NCBI GenBank assembly: GCA_016302585.1
Contig: JAEDNI010000036.1
Span: forward strand, 1 to 18,514
DNA: 18,514 nt
Direction of reading: 5' to 3'
From: Paludibacteraceae bacterium
GTDB lineage: Bacteria > Bacteroidota > Bacteroidia > Bacteroidales > Paludibacteraceae
Positions within the stretch are counted from its first letter, which is position 1. Every line of letters starts with the position of its first letter. The notes under the pieces are model-generated. The model was not told where the DNA came from, ran no database searches, and saw only the letters and a list, made by a program, of their open reading frames with translations. A program made the translations under genes and the position numbers. Of the stretch, positions 7,281 to 14,859 are shown one piece after another.

Positions 7281-8259
7281 CCAAAGCTGTCATGCCCGGA
7301 CGAAGATTCGGAATATCGGAAGTCGGTCGGCACTTGACGTCAAACGTACGCACGTCATAACCGCCGTTCTGTTTGGTTGAACGCCAGGTAGCGTATGTCC
7401 CCATCGCCTTCACATGAGTGACGGTCAGCGGATAACGCACACCGTTCCCGAGCGCAGGGATAGTTACTTCTATAACGCTTCCAACCGGAAAATGATACAG
7501 TATATCTTCGCGTACGGAGAAAGTGAACCATACATCACTCAGATCCACAATAGCCATCACCGGCGATCCTTGACCAACCAGTTCTCCTACCTTCGGAAAT
7601 AGTTCGGAAACCTCGCCGTCGCAAGGCGAAAGTAGGTATTTCTCCGCTTCGGCAGCGGCCACTTCCTGTAAGATTCCATCTACCCGCGCCACTTGCGCTG
7701 CCGCAGCTGCCTTATCCTCCTCGCGTGCACCGGCAAGCGCCATCTCGTATTGGCTGCGAGCGGCTTTGACCGTAGCTACGGCGGCTTTGTACTGTGCCTC
7801 TACCTCATCGCGTTTCTGCGCACTCACTACGCCTTTGTCATACAAACGCTGCACGCGGTCATAACTCTTGCGGTAGATCTCTTCGCCTGCTTTCGCTTTC
7901 TGATAGAGCTCGTAAGCGCCCTGAATCTGCTCCCGCTGAGCACCGTTCTTGGCTTTCTGGTTAACCGCTTCTGCCATCTCTCTTGCAGCGAGTGCCTGCG
8001 CTTTCTTCGCCTCCACTTCAGGCGAATAGATCACAACGAGCGTATCGCCTTTCTTCACTTGTTCCCCCTCTTCATAGAGGTACATCTCAATACGCCCCGG
8101 TACTTTGCCGGATACGCGGTATTCCGCTGCCTCCGCTTCTCCCTGGATGAGCGTCTTCTCCGGTCGGAGTGCTAACACACCTACGACCGCAACAATAACG
8201 ACTACTGTCAACAGCGCGATAAGCCCCAACAGTAGACTTCCTTCTTTTTGATGTTTCAT
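7267..8259 (-). CDS. HlyD family periplasmic adaptor (membrane fusion protein)
   Basis: 330 aa. Bridges inner-membrane permeases to the TolC channel. One N-terminal membrane anchor (about 9-31, LLLGLIALLTVVVIVAVVGV), a barrel-sandwich strand (YRVSGKVPGRIEMYLYEEGEQVKKGDTL), a long alpha-hairpin (about 85-200, rich in Ala, Lys and Glu), a second half-lipoyl strand (YLLSPCDGEVSELFPKVGELVGQGSPV), then a beta-barrel domain. Closest in layout to YbhG/EmrA-type adaptors. The start is 1 nt after the TolC stop (TAACATG), so translation is coupled. The last residues VIEN and the TGA come from the heptamer repeat that follows LRPGMTAL. Confidence 0.92.
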   Translation of the reverse strand: MKHQKEGSLLLGLIALLTVVVIVAVVGVLALRPEKTLIQGEAEAAEYRVSGKVPGRIEMYLYEEGEQVKKGDTLVVIYSPEVEAKKAQALAAREMAEAVNQKAKNGAQREQIQGAYELYQKAKAGEEIYRKSYDRVQRLYDKGVVSAQKRDEVEAQYKAAVATVKAARSQYEMALAGAREEDKAAAAAQVARVDGILQEVAAAEAEKYLLSPCDGEVSELFPKVGELVGQGSPVMAIVDLSDVWFTFSVREDILYHFPVGSVIEVTIPALGNGVRYPLTVTHVKAMGTYATWRSTKQNGGYDVRTFDVKCRPTSDIPNLRPGMTALVIEN

Positions 8260-8260
8260 G

Positions 8261-9757
8261 TTAAAACTTTCCTAAATATTTGCGAAGTTGTGTTTCCGTT
8301 GTTTTGGCCTCCGTCTCGGCATCGACGAGGTCAGACGCCGCTGCGAGCCACGCCGTTTGGGCTTGCATGAGTTCCGTAAGGGTGATCATACCTGCCTCAT
8401 AGGACTCTTGAGCCATACGGAGCACCTCTGCTGCGTTGGCTTGCGTGAGCCGCGCTAACGCAATCTTCTGCTGCGCCTCGGCCAGTTTCTGATTAGCCTG
8501 AGTCGTCTGTAAGGTCAATAGTTCACGCGTCTCATCGATCTTCAGGGTCACTGCGTTCGCCGCATGCTTGGCTGCTTTGTATCGTAAGATATCATCGGCA
8601 TGAACGATCGGTACATTCACCACTACACCGGCAGAGAAGAAACCTTTGCTGTTCCATTTATTACTGAAGCCGTTCTCTACATTCGGGTTCGTATATACAT
8701 AACCGGCCGAAGCCACGATATTCGGCTGCAGTCCCGCTGCCGCAAGCATCGTGTTCGCCTTGGCGATCTTCTCTGCTTCTTGGAGCAGTTGGAGCTCCGA
8801 GCGGCTCTCCACCGCCGATTCTGTATTGACGGAGTCAAATGGAAGCGCCGTCTCTGACAGACCGCTTTCATCCAAGACGAACGCCGTGCTGAGCGGCAGG
8901 CCGCATATTTGTGCCAAAGCCATATTAGACAAAGTCAGACCGTTCTCCGCCTGCAGTTTCTTCACTTGTGCCTCTCCGCGCTTGGTGGTAACCTTAAGCA
9001 AGTCCGCCTGCGTTACAAGTCCCTCGTCTAAGGATTCCTTGACGTCCTTCTCTAATTGGCATAAGAGTCGATAATACTGCTCGGCGAGTTCTTTCTTCTT
9101 AGCAACCGATACCACACGCCAATAGGCCTCGTCCACCGAGTAGATGATATCTTTCTCTTTCGCCTCGGATTGGAGAACTGCGATGTTCTCCGTGGCTTTG
9201 GCTATCTTGTACATCTGCGTTAATCGTCCTCCGACGTAAATAGGCTGCGTGATGCCGACCTGCGCCACAAAGATCTGGCTCAAGTCCGGCGATAACTTAT
9301 CGTACAGCAACTTATACGCGTCCGCTATATCCTGCCCCGTTCTGTCAGCCAGACCGGTTACAGCTTCTTCGAAAGGTGTACCTTGCGCCGCCTCTTCGAT
9401 CTCACCTACGATACTTTCCTCGCTCCATGTGAACGAAGCTGTTCCGTCCGGATTCACCGTCGCAGTACCGGCCTTGAACGAGGCGGTATTTTCCAGCAAG
9501 TGGACAGTCGCGTTATTCCACATGTAGGAAGCATTCGCCGTAATACGGGGAAACATCGCCGCCAGAGCTGCCTGACGGTTATACTTCGCCGCCAAACGCG
9601 ACTCTTCTTGCGAACGGGCAGAACTACCCGCAGTTAACGCCAGATCACGACATTGTTGCAAAGTGTACTGAACCGTGTCACCGGCTGTTACAAACGAGAG
9701 ACGAAAAACAATGAATAAGAGTGTCAACAATACCCTCCTCTTTCGATTCTCTTTCAT
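8261..9757 (-). CDS. TolC family outer membrane channel protein
   Basis: 498 aa. Outer-membrane and periplasmic tunnel of a three-part exporter. Signal peptide at about 1-25 (KRRVLLTLLFIVFRLSFVTA). Mature start YTLQQCRDLAL is typical of the first TolC repeat. Two long helical repeats follow, the second ending EVLRMAQESYEAGMITLTEL and AQTAWLAAASDLVDAETE, the usual C-terminal OEP signature. Residues about 90-150 hold a longer loop than in many relatives (SFKAGTATVNPDGTASFTW). It starts 11 nt after the acyltransferase stop and abuts the HlyD gene, so it is part of the unit that begins at tRNA-Pro. Confidence 0.93.
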   Translation of the reverse strand: MKENRKRRVLLTLLFIVFRLSFVTAGDTVQYTLQQCRDLALTAGSSARSQEESRLAAKYNRQAALAAMFPRITANASYMWNNATVHLLENTASFKAGTATVNPDGTASFTWSEESIVGEIEEAAQGTPFEEAVTGLADRTGQDIADAYKLLYDKLSPDLSQIFVAQVGITQPIYVGGRLTQMYKIAKATENIAVLQSEAKEKDIIYSVDEAYWRVVSVAKKKELAEQYYRLLCQLEKDVKESLDEGLVTQADLLKVTTKRGEAQVKKLQAENGLTLSNMALAQICGLPLSTAFVLDESGLSETALPFDSVNTESAVESRSELQLLQEAEKIAKANTMLAAAGLQPNIVASAGYVYTNPNVENGFSNKWNSKGFFSAGVVVNVPIVHADDILRYKAAKHAANAVTLKIDETRELLTLQTTQANQKLAEAQQKIALARLTQANAAEVLRMAQESYEAGMITLTELMQAQTAWLAAASDLVDAETEAKTTETQLRKYLGKF

Positions 9758-9768
9758 GATTGTTGTCT

Positions 9769-10434
9769 TTATGTTAATGTATTATACCAATTCTCGAGTT
9801 TTTCATTAAACGCACGTCGGTCGAGTGTCTGCGCCCACGCGCGTAAATCATCCGTATGATCCTCAAAAATCATCGTCACCGTACGACGCCATTTCCATTG
9901 TTTGGGCTTGAGTTTGGACCATCGGCTGCTCTCCAGCCCACGCATCCGACATAGGATAACGCGCACCCCTTCGGGCAGGTCTTTGCATACTTCGTATGCC
10001 ATGCGCCGATTACCGATGATCTCCTTATCCACGGTCTTCACATGCCCCGACGGATAGAAACAGAGCTGTTTACCTTTCGCCAGACTGTCAATAGCAATAC
10101 GACTTAACTGACTCGCTGCCTCTGCTTTCGACTCTCTACTTTTAACTTTCGACTTTTCACGCTCGACTTTCGTCAGATCGGGCACCTCAATAGCATCAGC
10201 CTTACGAAGGATATACCCATAGAACCAATGTCGGGTAAACGACTCATCAGTCAGCGGACAGATCGGCAACCACCACTCTTCGCTAAAGAGGATCAAAGGA
10301 TCGATATACGCGGTGTGATTAGGTAGCACAAGATGCGTAGTTTCGTCGCGCAGCAGTTCTTCTCCGGTCACTTGGATGTCATAGTGCCAATGGAAGAAAA
10401 ACTTCACTATTTTACCGAGCGTATAGCGATTCAT
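9769..10434 (-). CDS. PlsC-like acyltransferase with diverged motif III
   Basis: 221 aa. Lysophosphatidic-acid acyltransferase fold. Motif I is intact: PNHTAYID with the His40-x4-Asp45 pair that activates the acceptor hydroxyl. The block normally reading FPEGTR is FYPSGH (126-131): the Glu that contacts glycerol phosphate is replaced by Ser129 and the Arg is lost, so the acceptor lipid may not be lysophosphatidate. No clear membrane segment; a basic, aromatic N-terminus (KIVKFFFHWHYD) may bind the membrane. Residues 89-105 (KVEREKSKVKSRESKAE) are encoded by a period-7 repeat and make a charged linker. It follows the HAD gene after 15 nt. A role in membrane or lipid modification is inferred from the fold only. 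Confidence 0.82.
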   Translation of the reverse strand: MNRYTLGKIVKFFFHWHYDIQVTGEELLRDETTHLVLPNHTAYIDPLILFSEEWWLPICPLTDESFTRHWFYGYILRKADAIEVPDLTKVEREKSKVKSRESKAEAASQLSRIAIDSLAKGKQLCFYPSGHVKTVDKEIIGNRRMAYEVCKDLPEGVRVILCRMRGLESSRWSKLKPKQWKWRRTVTMIFEDHTDDLRAWAQTLDRRAFNEKLENWYNTLT

Positions 10435-10449
10435 TCACCAATTACAAAT

Positions 10450-11076
10450 TTACAGTTGAGCCGTCAACTGTAACAGATCATCTTTTTGACGATTGAAAAA
10501 GAGGGCATCCATGCCGGCCTTCTGGGCTCCGATCACATCGGTCGTCATACTGTCTCCGATCATCAGCACTTCCTTCGCTTGCAATCCGCAGCGACGAAGA
10601 GCCTCCTGATAAAAACGAATATCCGGTTTGTCATAGCCGATATCCATCGATATATACGTATCCTCAAAATACTTCAATATACCGGCTTTCTCTAATCGGC
10701 TACGTTGCAAATTACCGAAACTGTTACTGGCCGCAAAGAGCCGATAGCCCTTGGCCCGCAAGTTCTCCAGCATCTCTTTGGCACCGGGAACCAAAGTATG
10801 CGTTTTCCCCCACGCTGCCCGAAAAGCATGCTTGAAAGGATCTACCGCCTCGGGCGGGTAGCCAATCGTAGCAATAAACTCTTTCGGATAGAGTTCCATT
10901 ACTTCCGCAATCGTATGTAAACCATGTTTCGCTTCAGAGAAAAGACGACCACTGATTTCGAAAAAGAGATCAAAATACTCCGGATGTTCCGGAAGGGCTA
11001 ATTCAAAAGCTTCCCGACAACATGGGATGTAGTCGAGAAGCGTGTCATCAATGTCAATAAAAATAGCCCTATACAT
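10450..11076 (-). CDS. HAD family hydrolase, YjjG-like nucleotidase
   Basis: 208 aa from the ATG at 11076. HAD motifs: I, FIDIDDTLLDY with Asp8 as nucleophile and Asp10 as acid; II, AASNS; III, Lys in GYDKPD; IV, GDSMTTDV. The helical C1 cap lies between motifs I and II. Layout and the DDTLLDY start fit YjjG-type noncanonical pyrimidine nucleotidases, though other HAD phosphatases share them. The frame is open back into the tRNA gene (ATG at 11127), but that extension is antisense-like tRNA sequence and is rejected. The true ATG lies 1 nt beyond the 3' end of tRNA-Pro, so the tRNA and this mRNA come from the same transcript. Confidence 0.88.
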   Translation of the reverse strand: MYRAIFIDIDDTLLDYIPCCREAFELALPEHPEYFDLFFEISGRLFSEAKHGLHTIAEVMELYPKEFIATIGYPPEAVDPFKHAFRAAWGKTHTLVPGAKEMLENLRAKGYRLFAASNSFGNLQRSRLEKAGILKYFEDTYISMDIGYDKPDIRFYQEALRRCGLQAKEVLMIGDSMTTDVIGAQKAGMDALFFNRQKDDLLQLTAQL

Positions 11077-11077
11077 G

Positions 11078-11152
11078 TCGGGTAGGCGAGATTCGAACTC
11101 ACGACCTCCTGCTCCCAAAGCAGGCATTCTAACCGGGCTGAACTACTACCCG
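11078..11152 (-). tRNA. tRNA-Pro (anticodon UGG)
   Basis: 75 nt on the minus strand. Acceptor stem CGGGTAG/CTACCCG (7 bp) with C1-G72 and discriminator A73, the usual bacterial proline pattern. D-stem GTTC/GAAT has one wobble. Anticodon stem CCTGC/GCAGG with loop TTTGGGA, reading TGG. Variable loop of 5 nt, T-stem GTGAG/CTCGC with loop TTCGAAT. The 3' CCA is not encoded: A73 is followed by C and then the ATG of the HAD gene. A promoter lies 25 nt upstream. Confidence 0.97.
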
Positions 11153-11176
11153 TTCGGGTTTTACCGAAAGTGGCTG

Positions 11177-11208
11177 CAAAATTACTGCTTTTTTTTGATA
11201 TACGCAAA
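11177..11208 (-). promoter_or_regulatory. Promoter of the tRNA-Pro to exporter operon
   Basis: Minus strand: TTTG (11208..11205), 20-nt spacer CGTATATCAAAAAAAAGCAG, TAATTTTG (11184..11177). Spacer and -7 box match those upstream of the 18235 ORF apart from one base at the spacer's start. The -33 box sits only 10 nt after the stop of the M20 peptidase gene, so the unit starts with almost no intergenic space. Confidence 0.8.
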
Positions 11209-11227
11209 TAATTTGCAATTATTTTGC
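11204..11227. repeat. AT-rich inverted repeat over the end of the M20 peptidase gene
   Basis: GCAAATAATT faces AATTATTTTGC, an imperfect inverted repeat with one bulged base and a 3-nt centre. It overlaps the peptidase stop codon and the -33 box of the next promoter. It could be a weak terminator or a binding site; I cannot tell which. Confidence 0.35.
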
Positions 11228-12604
11228 ATTTTTTTGCAGTTCTTTATAGAATTCTGCCACGGCAATGATGCCTTTTTCCCAAACCTCGAGGTCCATGGAT
11301 TCGTTCGGGGAATGAATGGCATTTTGCTCGAGACCGAAGCCCATGAGGATGGTTTTGCAACCAAGAATCTGCTCAAAGGCTGCGATGATAGGTATAGAGC
11401 CACCTCGTCTGGCCGCAAGCGGTCGTTTGCCGAAGGCTATCTCGAAACCTTTCTCTGCCGCTTTATAGGCCGGAATATCGATTGGACAGACATAACCTTG
11501 TCCCCCATGCATAGGCGTGACGTGTACGCGCACACCCTTGGGTGCGAGCGATTCGATATAACGCACGAACGCACGCGAGATAGCCTCATGGTCCTGATTC
11601 GCCACCAAGCGACAGGAGACCTTCGCAAAGGCTTTAGAAGGAAGAACGGTCTTCGATCCTTCGCCCATATACCCGCCCCATATACCGCATACATCGAACG
11701 AAGGACGGCAGGAGTTACGCTCGAGGGTGCTATACCCTACTTCGCCGAAGACATCATCCACATCGATCGCTTTGTTATATGCCTCTTGCGAGAAGGGTAT
11801 CTGCGCGATCATCGCCCGCTCCGCTTCCGGGATCGGTAAGACATCGTCATAGAAACCCGGGATAGTGATGCGTCCATCGGCATCGACGATCTTCGCGATC
11901 ATCTCACACAGCGCATTAACGGGATTCTTCACCGCTCCGCCGAAATGACCGGAGTGCAGGTCTCTGTTCGGTCCATCCACCTCGATCTGCCAGTACGCTA
12001 GGCCGCGCAATCCGGTCGTGATAGAAGGAGTGTCTTTCCCGATCATGGAAGTATCGGAAACCAAGATGATATCGGCTTTCAGCAGGTCTTTATGGTCCTC
12101 GAGAAATGCCTCTAAGGATGGCGAACCGATCTCTTCTTCACCCTCGAAGATGAACTTCACATTACAGTTCAACTGCCCAGTCTTCACCATATACTCAAAG
12201 GCCTTCGCCTGAATCATCGCCTGTCCTTTGTCATCATCCGCTCCACGGGCATAGAGTCGTCCGTCGCGGATAGTGGCTTCCCATGGATCGGAATGCCAAG
12301 CCTCGACCGGTTCTACCGGCATCACATCATAATGCGCATAGACCAGCACCGTGGGTGCATTTGAGATTTGAGATGTTTGATCTTCGATTTTATATTCCGC
12401 AAAGACGAAGGGATTGCCTTGAGACGGAAGGATCTCGGCTTTTTGACAACCGGCTTCCAAGAGCAACTGTTGCCAGCGCTGAGCACAGCGCATCATATCT
12501 GCGCTGTGCTCGGGTTGACAACTCACGCTGGGAATACGGAGCAGGCTACGCCATTCCTCCATGAACCGCTCGCGATGAGTGGATATATATTGTTGTATTG
12601 TCAT
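11219..12604 (-). CDS. M20 family dipeptidase
   Basis: 461 aa. Zinc-dependent exopeptidase of the M20 dipeptidase/carnosinase type. Metal and catalytic blocks: YAHYDVMPVEP (His91 ligand, Asp93 next to the active site), ARGADDDKG (bridging Asp), FEGEEEIGS (general base Glu), VSDTSMI (Asp ligand), and AIHSPNE near the C-terminus (His ligand). The lid/dimerisation domain starts after LRGLAYWQIEVDG. No signal peptide, so it is cytoplasmic. Residues 72-82 (KIEDQTSQISN) come from a period-7 DNA repeat inserted just before the core strand TVLVYAHYD. It starts 4 nt after the pyrophosphatase stop and is the last gene of the bglX unit. Confidence 0.92.
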   Translation of the reverse strand: MTIQQYISTHRERFMEEWRSLLRIPSVSCQPEHSADMMRCAQRWQQLLLEAGCQKAEILPSQGNPFVFAEYKIEDQTSQISNAPTVLVYAHYDVMPVEPVEAWHSDPWEATIRDGRLYARGADDDKGQAMIQAKAFEYMVKTGQLNCNVKFIFEGEEEIGSPSLEAFLEDHKDLLKADIILVSDTSMIGKDTPSITTGLRGLAYWQIEVDGPNRDLHSGHFGGAVKNPVNALCEMIAKIVDADGRITIPGFYDDVLPIPEAERAMIAQIPFSQEAYNKAIDVDDVFGEVGYSTLERNSCRPSFDVCGIWGGYMGEGSKTVLPSKAFAKVSCRLVANQDHEAISRAFVRYIESLAPKGVRVHVTPMHGGQGYVCPIDIPAYKAAEKGFEIAFGKRPLAARRGGSIPIIAAFEQILGCKTILMGFGLEQNAIHSPNESMDLEVWEKGIIAVAEFYKELQKNAK

Positions 12605-12608
12605 ATGC

Positions 12609-14807
12609 TTAGAGCAAGTGGTGAGCTACAGTCAGACCGGCCATCACGATGGAAACCATTGACATGAGTTTGATGAGGATGTTCAGCGACGGTCCTGATG
12701 TATCCTTGAACGGATCACCTACAGTATCACCTACTACGGTAGCCTTATGGCAGTCCGAACCCTTTCCGCCGAAGTTACCTTCCTCCACGTATTTCTTCGC
12801 GTTATCCCATGCGCCACCGGCATTTGCCATAAAGACAGCCAGTACGAAACCTGTTGCCAAGCCGCCGATGAGCAGACCGAGAACACCTGCCACACCAAGT
12901 ACAAGACCGGTAGCGATAGGAACGACGATAGCTAAGATAGACGGGAGCAGCATCTCCTGTTGCGCACCCTTGGTGGAAATAGCTACACAACGTGCGTAAT
13001 CCGGATCAGCCTTACCTTCAAGGATACCCTTGATGGTCTTGAACTGACGACGAACCTCTTCTACCATCTTCTGTGCCGCACGGCCGACAGCATTCATCGT
13101 CAGACCACAGAACAGGAACGCCATCATAGAGCCGATGAAGATACCTACGAGAACGATCGGGTTCATCAGGTTGACATTATATGCCTCCATAAAGTCCACC
13201 AAGGTAGCCTTAGCCGCCTCCACTCCGTTCGGTAAAGCCTCACCGGTACGAATTAACGCAATCTTGATCTCCTCTACATACGAAGCCAAGAGCGCGAGCG
13301 CCGTGAGGGCAGCCGAACCGATAGCGAATCCTTTACCGGTAGCAGCGGTGGTATTACCCAGTGCATCGAGCGCATCAGTACGTTGACGTACTTCTGCAGG
13401 CAGACCCGACATCTCTGCGTTACCGCCTGCGTTATCGGCGATAGGACCGTATGCATCGGTGGCCAGGGTGATACCCAGCGTACTGAGCATACCTACAGCG
13501 GCTATACCAATACCATAGAGACCCATGGAGAGGTTAGCTGCACTGAACTCGATATTGAAACCGTTTGCGCAGAGGTAAGCCAGGATGATCGCTACACCTA
13601 CGGTTACTACCGGGATAGCGGTCGAGAGCATACCCAGACCCAGACCGCTGATGATCACGGTAGCAGGACCGGTTTGCGAACTCTCACTCACTTTCTGAGT
13701 CGGTTTATAACTCTGCGAAGTATAGTACTCGGTCGATTTTCCTATGATCACACCGGCAAGCAGACCTACGACTACCGACAGCGATACCTGCCACCATTGG
13801 TTGGTCTCTGTGCCAAAGAGCCAAGCGAAGATCCCAAAGGTCACACCGGCAATGAGGAAAGCAGCCGTGTTCGTACCGATAGCGAGAGCACGAAGCAGTT
13901 CCTTCATACCTGCGCCTTCTTTGGTCTTCACCATGAAGATTCCGATGAGCGAAAGCAGCACACCGCACGCCGCGATGAGTGAAGGAGCTATAACGGCTTT
14001 CAACTGTAACGGTCCTGCAAAAGCTGCTGCACCCAAAGCCATCGTAGCCAAGATAGAACCGGCATAACTCTCATACAAGTCAGCACCCATACCGGCTACG
14101 TCTCCGACGTTATCGCCTACATTATCCGCTATTGTAGCGGGGTTACGCGGGTCATCCTCCGGGATGTTATATTCCGTCTTACCTACCAGGTCTGCACCTA
14201 CATCTGCTGCTTTGGTGTAGATACCTCCACCTACACGGGCAAACAAAGCCTGCGTCGAGGCACCCATGCCGAAGGTTAACATGGTCGTCGTGATTGTGAT
14301 GAGGTTCGCATCGGCTCCAACGAATGCCAGCAGACCGGTCTTCTGAAGAATCAGGAACCAACCGGCGATGTCCAGCAACGCCAGACCTACTACCGTCAGA
14401 CCCATCACAGCGCCCGAACGGAATGCTACTTGCAGACCGGCGTTCAAGCTCTGACGAGCGGCATTAGCCGTACGAGCCGAAGCGTAGGTGGCGGTCTTCA
14501 TACCGAAGAAACCTGCCAAACCGGAGAAGAAACCACCGGTGAGGAACGCAAACCATACAATTCCGTTCTGCAGGTTAAAATAAGCCATTACGGCAAATAC
14601 AACAGCCAGGATAACGAATACGATCGTCACCACTTTGTACTGCTGTTTCAGATACGCCATCGCACCTTTACGGACGTGCGAGGCAATGGTCTTCATCAAC
14701 TCGGTTCCTTCATCTTTACCGAGCATGTTCCGGTAAAAATAATAGGCAAAACCAAGAGCCAGAACCGATGCTGCCAATACGACATACATCAAAAGAGTTA
14801 CATCCAT
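12609..14807 (-). CDS. hppA: Membrane-bound ion-pumping pyrophosphatase, K+-dependent type
   Basis: 732 aa, with about 16 hydrophobic segments as in the family. Splits pyrophosphate and pumps H+ and/or Na+ out of the cell. Active-site blocks: DVGADLVGKTE, EDDPRNPATIADNVGDNVGDVAGMGADLYESY read as overlapping pieces, DAYGPIADNAGGNAEMSGL, and near the C-terminus GGAWDNAKKYVE and KATVVGDTVGDPFKDTSGP. In GNTTAATGKGFAIGSAAL (near residue 485) the Ala before ATGKG is the K+-dependence signature; K+-independent pumps have Lys there. Na+ versus H+ cannot be decided by eye; Na+ and dual Na+/H+ pumps are known in Bacteroides relatives. It lies 52 nt after bglX with no clear terminator or promoter between. 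Confidence 0.95.
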   Translation of the reverse strand: MDVTLLMYVVLAASVLALGFAYYFYRNMLGKDEGTELMKTIASHVRKGAMAYLKQQYKVVTIVFVILAVVFAVMAYFNLQNGIVWFAFLTGGFFSGLAGFFGMKTATYASARTANAARQSLNAGLQVAFRSGAVMGLTVVGLALLDIAGWFLILQKTGLLAFVGADANLITITTTMLTFGMGASTQALFARVGGGIYTKAADVGADLVGKTEYNIPEDDPRNPATIADNVGDNVGDVAGMGADLYESYAGSILATMALGAAAFAGPLQLKAVIAPSLIAACGVLLSLIGIFMVKTKEGAGMKELLRALAIGTNTAAFLIAGVTFGIFAWLFGTETNQWWQVSLSVVVGLLAGVIIGKSTEYYTSQSYKPTQKVSESSQTGPATVIISGLGLGMLSTAIPVVTVGVAIILAYLCANGFNIEFSAANLSMGLYGIGIAAVGMLSTLGITLATDAYGPIADNAGGNAEMSGLPAEVRQRTDALDALGNTTAATGKGFAIGSAALTALALLASYVEEIKIALIRTGEALPNGVEAAKATLVDFMEAYNVNLMNPIVLVGIFIGSMMAFLFCGLTMNAVGRAAQKMVEEVRRQFKTIKGILEGKADPDYARCVAISTKGAQQEMLLPSILAIVVPIATGLVLGVAGVLGLLIGGLATGFVLAVFMANAGGAWDNAKKYVEEGNFGGKGSDCHKATVVGDTVGDPFKDTSGPSLNILIKLMSMVSIVMAGLTVAHHLL

Positions 14808-14859
14808 AAAATCTTGTGTTTAAATTAATATTAGGGTTAATAAAAAGGTTTTCTTACGC

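Noticed and set aside
11077..11127. Start of the HAD gene inside tRNA-Pro
   Set aside because: The extra 17 residues are translated tRNA; the HAD nucleophile motif begins right after the ATG at 11076.
14808..14859. Promoter or terminator between bglX and the pyrophosphatase
   Set aside because: No TAnnTTTG box with proper spacing and no strong hairpin were found, so I treat the two genes as one unit.
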